This document shows, one piece after another, positions 1 through 5,808 of a stretch of DNA of 12,941 nucleotides. The notes beneath the pieces are model-generated. The model made no database searches and was not told the DNA's origin. It saw only the letters and a program-made list of their open reading frames with translations. The stretch covers positions 1 to 12,941 of the forward strand of contig JBMYQA010000165.1 in NCBI GenBank assembly GCA_049600855.1, written 5' to 3'. The translations under genes were made by a program, and so were the position numbers. Numbering within the stretch: position 1 is the stretch's first letter; each line of letters starts with the position of its first letter. This DNA comes from JBMYQA01 sp049600855 (GTDB lineage: Bacteria > Bacteroidota > Bacteroidia > Cytophagales > Flammeovirgaceae).

Positions 1-126
1 TTAAACTTTTTAATGATTCAAGAGACGGAAAAATTTAGTGATTTTCCCTATAACAAACCATTTGTGATAAACACGATTAAAATATACGAATATTTTGAGT
101 CGCGGAGAAAGTGAGTGGAAAAGTTT

Positions 127-141
127 ATATGAAATTCATAT
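127..141. repeat. Short inverted repeat downstream of the NlpC/P60 gene
   Basis: ATATGAA and TTCATAT flank a single A, a perfect 7-1-7 palindrome beginning 19 bp past the stop of the minus-strand gene. A second AT-only inverted repeat (AAAATAT at 79-85, ATATTTT at 90-96) lies further downstream. Either could form a weak 3' hairpin for the minus-strand transcript, but neither has a GC-rich stem or a clear U-run. No gene is visible in 1-160. Confidence 0.3.
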
Positions 142-160
142 CTATGACAAACCCGGTGTT

Positions 161-661
161 TTACAGCACGCGCCTAGCCATAACGAAGTTTTGTTTCCAA
201 TACTTCGAAGTCATGCTTTCTTCAATCACGCCTTTCGAGCTAGAGGTATGAATGAATTGGATATTATCGCGATCAATGAATTTGGTGACAATGCCCGAAT
301 GTGTAATTTGAACTCCACCAGGATGGGTAAACAAAACAATATCCCCAGGCTGTAATTGATCTACTTCAATTGCTTTCCCTAAACTCGCCATATTTTTTGA
401 AGAACGGGGAATTTGTAAACCAATCCCTTTAAAAGAGATGTTGACCAAACCTGAACAATCTATGCCTTTTTTAGACTGTTTCCCATAGGCATGAGGGGTG
501 CCAATATAGGTGCGCGCCACATCAAGTAATTTTGAGACTTGCTCGTCTGCTGTTTCGGTGGTTTCGAGTTGATGAGCTTCAGGCGAATCAACACTAAAAA
601 ACATTCGATATACAAAGAGAAGTAATAAGCAGAAAAGCCCTAAAATTAGTTTCCGTTTCAT
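161..661 (-). CDS. Membrane-anchored NlpC/P60 cell-wall hydrolase
   Basis: 166 aa; ATG start, TAA stop. Residues 4-22 are a hydrophobic segment after a basic MKRK, so the protein is probably an uncleaved anchored or exported enzyme; there is no convincing lipobox. A linker of about 20 residues leads into an NlpC/P60 domain (about 43-166). The DCSGLV motif supplies the expected catalytic Cys69, THSGIV supplies His121, and FIHTSSSKGV supplies the third polar residue, His138. The family are papain-like endopeptidases that cut peptide stems of peptidoglycan, typically the gamma-D-Glu-diaminopimelate bond. The length suits a single-domain enzyme without SH3 repeats. It seems separately transcribed: a perfect -7 box match lies just upstream, and a hairpin separates it from the OsmC gene. 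The substrate bond is family knowledge, not seen in the sequence. Confidence 0.88.
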   Translation of the reverse strand: MKRKLILGLFCLLLLFVYRMFFSVDSPEAHQLETTETADEQVSKLLDVARTYIGTPHAYGKQSKKGIDCSGLVNISFKGIGLQIPRSSKNMASLGKAIEVDQLQPGDIVLFTHPGGVQITHSGIVTKFIDRDNIQFIHTSSSKGVIEESMTSKYWKQNFVMARRVL

Positions 662-684
662 CTGGTTAAATTCTTAGTTTTATG

Positions 685-692
685 CAAAACTA
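685..692 (-). promoter_or_regulatory. Candidate -7 box of the NlpC/P60 gene
   Basis: On the minus strand this reads TAGTTTTG, an exact match to the Bacteroidota -7 consensus TAnnTTTG, 23 bp before the ATG at 661. No good TTTG -33 element is seen at the right spacing, so the call is tentative. Confidence 0.35.
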
Positions 693-696
693 AAGG

Positions 697-725
697 AGCC
701 TCTTTTTACTAGGTAATTAGAGGCT
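697..725 (-). terminator. Hairpin between the OsmC and NlpC/P60 genes
   Basis: AGCCTCT (697-703) and AGAGGCT (719-725) form a perfect 7-bp stem with a 15-nt loop, 43 bp past the stop of the OsmC-like gene. On the minus strand only a short CCTTTAG follows, so as an intrinsic terminator it is weak. Confidence 0.4.
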
Positions 726-768
726 TTAACATGTGTAAATACGAATGTTAAGGAGTTTAAATACAATG

Positions 769-1179
769 TTATTGCATTTCCCAACTATACGTAATCTTAG
801 CAGCTTTTTCAATCATTTTACTGACAGAACAATATTTTTCCATGGAAAGACTCACTGCTTTTTCTACTTTATCAGATTCCATGCCACCTTTTAAAATATA
901 GTGTACATGAATAGCACTAAATACGCGAGGAATGGTGTCAACTCGATCTGCTTTTACTTTAATTTGTATATCTTCTAAGGGCTGCCGCATTTTTTTTAGC
1001 AAAGTGACCACATCAATACCACTGCAACCAGCCAAGGCCATCAGTACGGCTTGCATGGGTCTAACACCGCCATCAACTCCACCAATTTCAGGCGAACCAT
1101 CTAAATGCATACTGATTCCGTCTTCATTTACGGCTTCAAAATGCACGTCATCATTTAAGCGATTTAAGGTAATTTCCAT
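769..1179 (-). CDS. OsmC/Ohr family protein (OsmC-like, putative peroxide or thiol stress)
   Basis: 136 aa with ATG start, the usual length for this family. The two family cysteines are present: Cys52 in ALAGCSGIDV, at the start of the long central helix, and Cys117 in EKYCSVSKM. A GGVRPMQAVLMALAGC stretch (37-52) precedes the first cysteine, as in YhfA/OsmC-like members. The central part (about 71-98) is the beta-rich region with IQIKVKADRV. OsmC and Ohr proteins reduce organic hydroperoxides with this cysteine pair in the cytoplasm; members of the YhfA-like branch, which this resembles more than Ohr, have no firmly established substrate. It follows the sulfate-assimilation operon on the same strand, but a strong terminator separates them, so co-transcription is unlikely. 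Confidence 0.82.
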   Translation of the reverse strand: MEITLNRLNDDVHFEAVNEDGISMHLDGSPEIGGVDGGVRPMQAVLMALAGCSGIDVVTLLKKMRQPLEDIQIKVKADRVDTIPRVFSAIHVHYILKGGMESDKVEKAVSLSMEKYCSVSKMIEKAAKITYSWEMQ

Positions 1180-1212
1180 GTTGTATGTCGTTTATTGATT
1201 TGTTAAATTCAT

Positions 1213-1251
1213 AAAAAACGCTACAACTCAAGTTTAAGAATTGTAGCGTTT
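1213..1251 (-). terminator. Intrinsic terminator of the sulfate-assimilation operon
   Basis: AAACGCTACAA (1216-1226) and TTGTAGCGTTT (1241-1251) form an 11-bp perfect stem with a 14-nt loop. On the minus strand the 3' arm runs into TTT (1215-1213), so the transcript ends in six consecutive U. It begins 22 bp past the cysH stop, as expected for the end of the sir-cobA-cysH transcript. Confidence 0.85.
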
Positions 1252-1272
1252 GAAAGGATAAACCTATGTATT

Positions 1273-1965
1273 TCAAGAAGCTTTAGCAAGTTTCTTTTGT
1301 TGGAAATTTGTCAAATGCAGCCCACATTCTGTTTTGCCTTTCCCTTTCCATCGACCTGCTCGGCCTGCGCCTTTAGCGGTACAATGACTGCATCCTACTG
1401 ACCCATAGCCTTTGCGCTTCAATGGATGTTCGGGCAAGTTATACAATTGGAAATATTCCGTAACTTCTTCTTCAGTCCAATCTACCAAAGGATGAAATTT
1501 CATCATATTGCCATGATCCTCGAAAATATCCAACTCTTTTCGAAAAGGAGTTTGGTAACCAATTACACCAGAAACCCACAGTTTATGCTTAGATTTAATA
1601 GCCTCTAAAGGGTTAACTTTATTGATGGAGCAGCACAAATCGGGATTATCTTTCCAAGTTTGATTTTTTGTGGTAAAGTCATTGGCCTCTTTGTAAGCCC
1701 CAATAGAAATAACATTCAAACCGAATTCTTTGATGATCTGTTCTTTGTAGGCTAAGGTTTCTGGAAAATGATAGCTTGTATCAATGAAGTAAATTTTTTG
1801 ATTCGGATTAATTCGACTAATCAAGTGTAAAAGTAATACAGCATTGGTACCAAAAGAAGAGGTAATTAAAACCTCATCAGTATCATAGAAGTTATACAAG
1901 GTGTTCAAGCGCTCTTCCACTGAAAGAGCGTTGAAGATTGAATTTAATTCTGAGCTAGTTGCCAT
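1273..1965 (-). CDS. cysH: Thioredoxin-dependent adenylylsulfate (APS) reductase, [4Fe-4S] type
   Basis: Reduces APS to sulfite and AMP with thioredoxin electrons (EC 1.8.4.10) in assimilatory sulfate reduction. I use the ATG at 1965 (230 aa, close to typical bacterial enzymes of about 235). The reading frame stays open to a TTG at 2013, which would add 16 Ser/Asn-rich residues that do not look like family sequence. In the ATG numbering, the nucleotide-binding loop is TSSFGTNAVLLLH (35-47). The paired cysteines DLCC (111-112) and GCSHC (192, 195) are the [4Fe-4S] ligands that mark APS reductases and are absent from PAPS reductases of the E. coli type. The C-terminal ECGLH carries the catalytic Cys214. 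It is the last gene of the operon, 62 bp after cobA (from this start), and is followed by a strong terminator. No ATP sulfurylase gene is in the window. Confidence 0.93.
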   Translation of the reverse strand: MATSSELNSIFNALSVEERLNTLYNFYDTDEVLITSSFGTNAVLLLHLISRINPNQKIYFIDTSYHFPETLAYKEQIIKEFGLNVISIGAYKEANDFTTKNQTWKDNPDLCCSINKVNPLEAIKSKHKLWVSGVIGYQTPFRKELDIFEDHGNMMKFHPLVDWTEEEVTEYFQLYNLPEHPLKRKGYGSVGCSHCTAKGAGRAGRWKGKGKTECGLHLTNFQQKKLAKAS

Positions 1966-2027
1966 GATTGAATTACGACTAGAGTTTCGAAGATAGCTTT
2001 TAGAGAATGACAAAGTGGTAGAAACTG

Positions 2028-2816
2028 TTACTTGGGCTGATTTAGTAAACGCTGTGCTTCTTGCATGTAGGCAGCTTTAATGTATTCTCCTTTTAATGCT
2101 GGATGTAGGCTAACCACTTCTCCAATCACAATAATTGCGGGTGAAGAAAGCCCTTTATCTTTCACGACCTCAGTGATATTATTCACTTTGCCAATCCCCA
2201 ACTTTTCATCGGGTGTTGATCCATTTTGAATGATCATTACAGGTGTATCGGCTTTATCATATTTACTGAATTCGGCTACAATTTGAGGAAGTTTTCTCAT
2301 GCCCATTAAAATGATGACGGTGGCGGTAGATTGAGCAGCGAGGGAAATGTCCTTGGAAAGCTGGCCGTTTCTGGTTGTTGCTGTCAATACCCAAAAGCTT
2401 TCATTGATGCCTCTCATGGTTAAGGGCACGCGTTGCAATGCAGGGAGCGAAGTGGAACTAGAAATTCCTGGAACAATGCTTACTTCAATGCCAAAAGCTT
2501 CTGCATATTCGAGTTCTTCATAACCTCTGCCAAACACAAAAGGATCACCACCTTTTAAGCGCACAACATGGCCATGAGAAAATGCATATTCGACCAGCAT
2601 TTTATTTATTTCATTTTGAGGATAAGCATGGTTACCAGCGCGCTTTCCCACAAAAATGCAGGTAACTTCTGGCTTTGCATAGTTCAACAACTCAATGTTT
2701 ACTAAAGCATCATACAAAATGACATCTGCCTGCTGAATGGCTTGAAGACCTTTAACGGTGATTAAATCGAGATCGCCTGGACCTGCACCTACTAATGAAA
2801 TTTTTGGAGTTCTCAT
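2028..2816 (-). CDS. cobA: Uroporphyrinogen-III C-methyltransferase (SUMT)
   Basis: 262 aa, the full length of a stand-alone SUMT. It transfers two methyls from S-adenosylmethionine to uroporphyrinogen III, giving precorrin-2 (EC 2.1.1.107), the branch-point precursor of siroheme. Visible signatures are the N-terminal VGAGPGDLDLIT (9-20), RLKGGDPFVFGRG (86-98), and VPGISSSTSLPALQRVPLT (115-133), corresponding to the conserved VPGITSA...PLTHRG region. There is no CysG-type dehydrogenase/ferrochelatase domain, so the last two steps of siroheme synthesis must be encoded elsewhere. It lies between sir and cysH, 51 bp after sir, so it presumably supplies the siroheme cofactor of the sulfite reductase next door. 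A cobalamin role is possible for the family, but no cob gene is nearby. Confidence 0.94.
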   Translation of the reverse strand: MRTPKISLVGAGPGDLDLITVKGLQAIQQADVILYDALVNIELLNYAKPEVTCIFVGKRAGNHAYPQNEINKMLVEYAFSHGHVVRLKGGDPFVFGRGYEELEYAEAFGIEVSIVPGISSSTSLPALQRVPLTMRGINESFWVLTATTRNGQLSKDISLAAQSTATVIILMGMRKLPQIVAEFSKYDKADTPVMIIQNGSTPDEKLGIGKVNNITEVVKDKGLSSPAIIVIGEVVSLHPALKGEYIKAAYMQEAQRLLNQPK

Positions 2817-2833
2817 GACAATGTTTATTTAAG

Positions 2834-2857
2834 TGCATGGCCCATGCGGACCATGCA
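2834..2857. repeat. Inverted repeat in the sir-cobA spacer
   Basis: TGCATGG (2834-2840) and CCATGCA (2851-2857) give a 7-bp perfect stem with a 10-nt loop; the loop itself contains CCCATGC, so an alternative pairing exists. A T-run follows on the plus strand, whereas the operon is on the minus strand, where an A-run precedes the stem. It is therefore not a terminator for the operon. It may be an mRNA-processing or stability element between the two cistrons. Confidence 0.45.
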
Positions 2858-2867
2858 TATTGTTTTT

Positions 2868-5039
2868 TTAAGCTTTATAATAGTTATCAATGACCAATTT
2901 GTCGGCTGTATTTTCGAGTAGTTGATTTTCTCGATGAGCCTGGACTTGTTGTACAAACTTCACCGCTTGGGTTAGGAATGTCTTGGCAAAGCTTTCACTG
3001 GGTTCGTTTTGATTGATTTGCAAAACCAATTCACCAAAGCCTTGCTCTAGCGGAAACTTACCTGCGGCTACAAAATGCTCTTGAAAATCATCAATGATTT
3101 TTCGATGGGTGTTACAAGAAATATCTTCGCTGAGTAAAATGGCTTTTGCACCAATTACAAATGCGGCATAGCTGTGGTAAATGCTATCTGCAAACACGCC
3201 TTCTTCGAGTGATTCTTGTGCTAATGATATTTTTTCAGTAGCATCTTTGATGATGGAAGCCACCATGTCGTAAGAAACGCCTGCACATTCACCCACACCT
3301 ACTTCTGGAATAAAGTTTTCTTCTTGTCCCCAGTCTCTGTACTCCTCTTCTTTTACTGTAGTTTTATCACCTAAAACTTTCAGTAAATCGTAGAAATAAC
3401 GCTTTCCTTGTCTGCGGAAATAGTCATTGAAGTATTCGTCTTCTAATCCATTCGTATCGTAATCATCGAGCAAGTAACGCACAACATCAGGTACACGTTT
3501 TGTTGGTACTTTGATGACTTTCTCTGCGATAAATCCTTTTCCATCAGGATCAACTCCACCGCCAATCACTACTTGCATGGCAGGAATTACCAATGCATTG
3601 TGTTTAATAGAACTTCCATGAAATCCAATATTCGCCACCATGTGCTGTCCGCAGGAGTTCATGCAACCACTAATTTTAATTTGGATATTTCGCTCATCCA
3701 CCAAATCAGGATATTCTGTTTTGATTAAATCAGAAAGTACAGTAGATAAGCCCGTGCTATTGGCAACGCCAAGGTTACACGTGTCTGTTCCTGGGCAAGC
3801 AGTGATATCGGCAATGGTACCAAAACCTGCTTCTGCAAAACCCAAGGCTTCGAGCCCGTTGAATAAGTGAACAAGTGCCTCAGGACGAACAAATCGCAAT
3901 AAAATGCCTTGATTTAAGGTAAGGCGTAAGTCATCCGCAGCGTATTGTTTAATCAGAGCCGCAATGTGTCGCGCTTGTTCTGCATGAATATCACCAAGTG
4001 GAACACGGATGTGTACACCATAAAACCCTTGTTGCTTTTGCTCAAATACATTGGTTTTTAGCCAAAGGTCGTATTTGTCGGCATTTAGTGGTTCTACTGG
4101 AGCTAGTTCCTGCGCTGGAGCAGGAGCGGCTTGTTGGACGAGATTGCGATCGACCCATACACTTTGGTTAGGCAATGATTTGCGCTCTTCTTCAATGAGT
4201 TGTAAAAACGCTTCTAAGCCAATCTTCTTCACCAAAAACTTCATTCTCGCTTTCATGCGTTTTGCACGCTCTCCGTAACGATCAAATACACGGAGGCCAG
4301 CTTCCATGAATGGGATAATTTGATCTTCTTCAAGGAAATCGTAAACGGTGTGTGCAATCATGGCTTGTGCCCCCAGACCACCAGCAAGCAATACTTCAAA
4401 ACCTCGAATTTCTTTGCCGTCAACAACTTTAATTTTAGGGACAAAGCCAAAATCGTGGATGTAGGCAAAAGCAGCATCTTCAGCATTTGATGAGAAGGCG
4501 ATTTTAATTTTTCTGCCCATATCTTGACAGATCGGATTTCTTAGAAAATATTCAAAGGAGGCTTGTACATAAGGGCTAATGTCGAACGGCTCTTTGGGAT
4601 CAATACCCGCAATGGCTGAGCCAGTGATATTTCGAACAGTATTCCCACAAGCTTCACGTGCAGTTACATTTTTTTCTGCTAATTCTGTCCAAATTGCTGG
4701 CGAATCATTTAGTTTAACATAGTGAAGCTGAATGTTTTGGCGTGTAGTGAGGTGCAAGTTGCCATGGGTATATTTTTCAGATACATTGGCTAATTGAATG
4801 AGTTGGTCACTCGTTAATTTCCCAAAAGGGATTTTAGTCCGAAACATGTGAACACCCAACTGTCGTTGACCATACACCCCACGCGTTAAACGGTAGGCTT
4901 TAAACTTATCTTCAATAATATCCCCTTTCTTAAAAGAAGAAATCTTCTGTTTCAACTCAACAATATCCTTTTGCGCAGCAGCGCTTACAGAGCTAGGGAA
5001 GGAGCTGCTAATGGTCGAGTCATTTAGATTTACAGTCAT
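2868..5039 (-). CDS. sir: Ferredoxin-type sulfite reductase (nitrite/sulfite reductase family) with C-terminal extension
   Basis: 723 aa, ATG start. It carries the duplicated nitrite/sulfite reductase architecture: first half with AYRLTRGVYGQRQ (48-60), HLTTRQNIQLH (96-106) and NTVRNITG (133-140); second half starting near 322 after a Pro/Ala-rich linker (303-320). The [4Fe-4S]-siroheme ligands are complete: Cys415 and Cys421 (CPGTDTC), Cys459 and Cys463 (CMNSC). Arginines at about 50, 100 and 136 and lysines in GRKIKIAFSS (177, 179) match the siroheme- and anion-binding positions of the family. It should reduce sulfite to sulfide by six electrons. Nitrite reductase is the alternative, but the cysH and cobA neighbours and the Cys-rich leader favour sulfite. 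The last ~145 residues (about 578-723) lie beyond the normal fold and look all-helical. I recall similarly extended homologues annotated as HEPN-domain proteins in Bacteroidota; this is unverified. First gene of the operon, under the tandem attenuator leader. Confidence 0.9.
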   Translation of the reverse strand: MTVNLNDSTISSSFPSSVSAAAQKDIVELKQKISSFKKGDIIEDKFKAYRLTRGVYGQRQLGVHMFRTKIPFGKLTSDQLIQLANVSEKYTHGNLHLTTRQNIQLHYVKLNDSPAIWTELAEKNVTAREACGNTVRNITGSAIAGIDPKEPFDISPYVQASFEYFLRNPICQDMGRKIKIAFSSNAEDAAFAYIHDFGFVPKIKVVDGKEIRGFEVLLAGGLGAQAMIAHTVYDFLEEDQIIPFMEAGLRVFDRYGERAKRMKARMKFLVKKIGLEAFLQLIEEERKSLPNQSVWVDRNLVQQAAPAPAQELAPVEPLNADKYDLWLKTNVFEQKQQGFYGVHIRVPLGDIHAEQARHIAALIKQYAADDLRLTLNQGILLRFVRPEALVHLFNGLEALGFAEAGFGTIADITACPGTDTCNLGVANSTGLSTVLSDLIKTEYPDLVDERNIQIKISGCMNSCGQHMVANIGFHGSSIKHNALVIPAMQVVIGGGVDPDGKGFIAEKVIKVPTKRVPDVVRYLLDDYDTNGLEDEYFNDYFRRQGKRYFYDLLKVLGDKTTVKEEEYRDWGQEENFIPEVGVGECAGVSYDMVASIIKDATEKISLAQESLEEGVFADSIYHSYAAFVIGAKAILLSEDISCNTHRKIIDDFQEHFVAAGKFPLEQGFGELVLQINQNEPSESFAKTFLTQAVKFVQQVQAHRENQLLENTADKLVIDNYYKA

Positions 5040-5078
5040 TGGAGCTAATTATTTAAAGGATTAAATTTTGTAACAACT

Positions 5079-5121
5079 AAAAAGCCCCGCTGGAATTTTT
5101 TATGGATTCCAGCGGGGCTTT
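5079..5121 (-). terminator. Attenuator terminator 2, directly before sir
   Basis: The arms 5081-5096 (AAAGCCCCGCTGGAAT) and 5106-5121 form a perfect 16-bp, GC-rich stem with a 9-nt loop. On the minus strand the 3' arm ends in a TTTTT run (5083-5079). It lies 22 bp past the stop of the second Cys-rich leader ORF and about 40 bp before the sir start. It is placed where it would stop leader transcription unless blocked, and no other gene ends here on this strand. Confidence 0.88.
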
Positions 5122-5143
5122 ATGATTTAATTTGCCTATTCGG

Positions 5144-5254
5144 TTATGTAACTAACCTGGAACCCTGTTTATGTTTTACCATACACATACAACATGCACA
5201 ACAAGCTTGCATTAGCTTACAACAACAGGCGATATGATTAACAATAGGGTTCAT
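5144..5254 (-). CDS. Cys-rich leader peptide 2 (putative cysteine-sensing attenuation peptide)
   Basis: 36 codons, ATG at 5254, TAA at 5144-5146, on the same strand as sir. Eight codons are Cys, in two clusters: ACCCK (Cys10-12) and ACCACCMCM (Cys18, 19, 21, 22, 24), with Met codons interspersed. A downstream in-frame ATG at 5212 (Met15) would give 22 residues with five Cys. The second half, KHKQGSRLVT, is hydrophilic and has no recognisable domain. Codons 30-33 contain the segment that can pair with the following terminator. The ORF is not similar to any structured protein I know; a leader peptide read for its translation, not its product, is the best explanation. A functional metal-binding micropeptide is less likely, given the terminator geometry and the sulfur operon downstream. 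Confidence 0.72.
   Translation of the reverse strand: MNPIVNHIACCCKLMQACCACCMCMVKHKQGSRLVT
5157..5165 (-). promoter_or_regulatory. Predicted antiterminator segment of module 2
   Basis: The minus-strand segment GGGTTCCAG, inside codons 30-33 of leader peptide 2, can pair over nine contiguous positions (one G-U) with CTGGAATCC at 5112-5104. That target is the upper part of the terminator 5' arm plus part of its loop. The segment begins about 18 nt past the last Cys codon, so a ribosome stalled on Cys would leave it free, while one at the stop codon would cover it. The lower GCCCC part of the arm is not blocked, so this pairing is less complete than in module 1. Confidence 0.55.
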
Positions 5255-5284
5255 TTTAAAACAGACAATTTGTGTTTAATGTAT

Positions 5285-5316
5285 AAAAAAAGCCTTCCCT
5301 TGTACCAGGAAGGCTT
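5285..5316 (-). terminator. Attenuator terminator 1, between the two leader ORFs
   Basis: AAGCCTTCC (5290-5298) and GGAAGGCTT (5308-5316) form a perfect 9-bp stem with a 9-nt loop. On the minus strand the 3' arm continues into a run of seven T (5291-5285). It starts 24 bp past the stop of the first Cys-rich leader ORF and no full-length gene ends here, as expected of a leader attenuator. Confidence 0.87.
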
Positions 5317-5340
5317 CTTGTATTTTTATTCCTCATAAAA

Positions 5341-5439
5341 TCATGATGAGATAACGCTATACAAAGCCCTCCTGTTTGTGTGACAACACATACAGCAACA
5401 GATGGCTTTCATAATAATATTAACAGTTATCTTGCTCAT
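5341..5439 (-). CDS. Cys-rich leader peptide 1 (putative cysteine-sensing attenuation peptide)
   Basis: 32 codons from the ATG at 5439 to TGA at 5341-5343; a second in-frame ATG at 5412 (Met10) gives a 23-residue version. The core ICCCMCCH (residues 13-20) holds five Cys codons in six positions around a Met, followed by TNRRALYSVISS. It begins about 31 bp downstream of the -7 element of a good promoter match, so it is probably the first ORF of the sulfur-operon transcript. Codons 23-26 (Arg-Arg-Ala-Leu) contain the predicted antiterminator. Its layout repeats that of leader 2: Cys cluster, pairing segment, stop, about 22-24 nt, terminator. I infer a leader peptide whose stalling reports low Cys-tRNA; Met depletion might also be sensed. 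Confidence 0.72.
   Translation of the reverse strand: MSKITVNIIMKAICCCMCCHTNRRALYSVISS
5364..5373 (-). promoter_or_regulatory. Predicted antiterminator segment of module 1
   Basis: The minus-strand segment AGGAGGGCTT within codons 23-26 of leader peptide 1 can pair over ten contiguous positions (one G-U) with AAGCCTTCCT at 5316-5307, which is the whole 5' arm of terminator 1 plus one loop base. In effect it imitates the terminator's 3' arm (GGAAGGCTT). The two structures are mutually exclusive, and the segment starts about 10 nt past the last Cys codon. Confidence 0.68.
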
Positions 5440-5469
5440 GAATAGAGGCTTGTTTTCAAAAGATTTACG

Positions 5470-5501
5470 CAATGGTAAAAAGAGTTTATAGTAATACCAA
5501 A
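5470..5501 (-). promoter_or_regulatory. Promoter of the sulfate-assimilation leader and operon
   Basis: On the minus strand TTTG (5501-5498), 20 nt, then TACCATTG (5477-5470). This matches the Bacteroidota housekeeping consensus (TTTG, 19-20 nt, TAnnTTTG) at all but one position. Transcription would start around 5464, about 25 nt before the ATG of leader peptide 1, which would place both attenuator modules inside the 5' leader. Confidence 0.65.
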
Positions 5502-5521
5502 TGATTTGTGATTAATTTCAT

Positions 5522-5532
5522 GTGAATTTCAC
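5522..5532. promoter_or_regulatory. Palindrome upstream of the sulfur-operon promoter
   Basis: GTGAA-T-TTCAC is a perfect 11-bp palindrome about 20 bp upstream of the -33 element, adjacent to a second small palindrome (TTCATGTGAA, 5517-5526). Its centre would lie near -60 relative to the inferred start, a usual place for an activator site. Short AT-rich palindromes are common by chance, so this is only a candidate. Confidence 0.25.
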
Positions 5533-5592
5533 GAAGTACCTTAGTGAATCGATTGCAGAATTTGCAGAAAATTACCTTTTAAATGTGATACG

Positions 5593-5618
5593 TTGAATAA
5601 AAGTTTCCGTTTATTCAA
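5593..5618 (-). terminator. Hairpin over the stop codon of the small RHH-like gene
   Basis: TTGAATAAA (5593-5601) and TTTATTCAA (5610-5618) form a perfect 9-bp, AT-rich stem with an 8-nt loop. The TAA stop (5611-5613) of the minus-strand gene lies inside the stem. No U-run follows, so it is a possible 3'-end structure rather than a clear intrinsic terminator. Confidence 0.4.
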
Positions 5619-5808
5619 ATAATTCTAATTGTTTTTTCTCAAGCTTGATGTCATGTTTTTTTACCAAATCTCTTATGGCACTCATAATCATATCGGCTTG
5701 ACTGGCATTCAGCTTATCTGCCACCGTTTTGATCAATAGTTTTTCATCTTTACTAAGTTTCACTTGAAACTGTTCCGTACGTCCGCCAATTACCTTAGGT
5801 GGTCTCAT
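5611..5808 (-). CDS. Small ribbon-helix-helix-like protein
   Basis: 65 aa, ATG start. Residues 11-18 (TEQFQVKL) look like the single beta strand of a ribbon-helix-helix fold, with helix 1 at about 20-33 (KDEKLLIKTVADKL), a turn at NAS, and helix 2 at about 36-51 (SQADMIMSAIRDLVKK). The tail (52-65) is charged. The N-terminal RPPKVIGGR is basic and could contact DNA. RHH proteins bind DNA as dimers through the strand; Arc/CopG-like regulators and antitoxins are the usual examples. No toxin partner is visible on either side, so a toxin-antitoxin role is not supported. It lies on the same strand just upstream of the sulfur-operon promoter, but nothing in the sequence ties it to that operon. Function unknown. 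Confidence 0.62.
   Translation of the reverse strand: MRPPKVIGGRTEQFQVKLSKDEKLLIKTVADKLNASQADMIMSAIRDLVKKHDIKLEKKQLELFE

Noticed and set aside
95..355. 86-codon plus-strand open frame overlapping the NlpC/P60 gene
   Set aside because: Most of it is antisense to the catalytic domain of the NlpC/P60 protein and has no domain character of its own.
5168..5212. Short plus-strand ORF with His/Thr codons (MFYHTHTTCTTSLH) opposite leader 2
   Set aside because: It is the complement of the Cys codons (TGT read as ACA) and has no terminator or gene context on the plus strand.
5239..5272. Possible second promoter between the two attenuator modules (ATTG, 19 nt, TATTGTTA on the minus strand)
   Set aside because: Both elements deviate from consensus and the -7 part lies inside the leader 2 ORF; the upstream promoter is a much better match.
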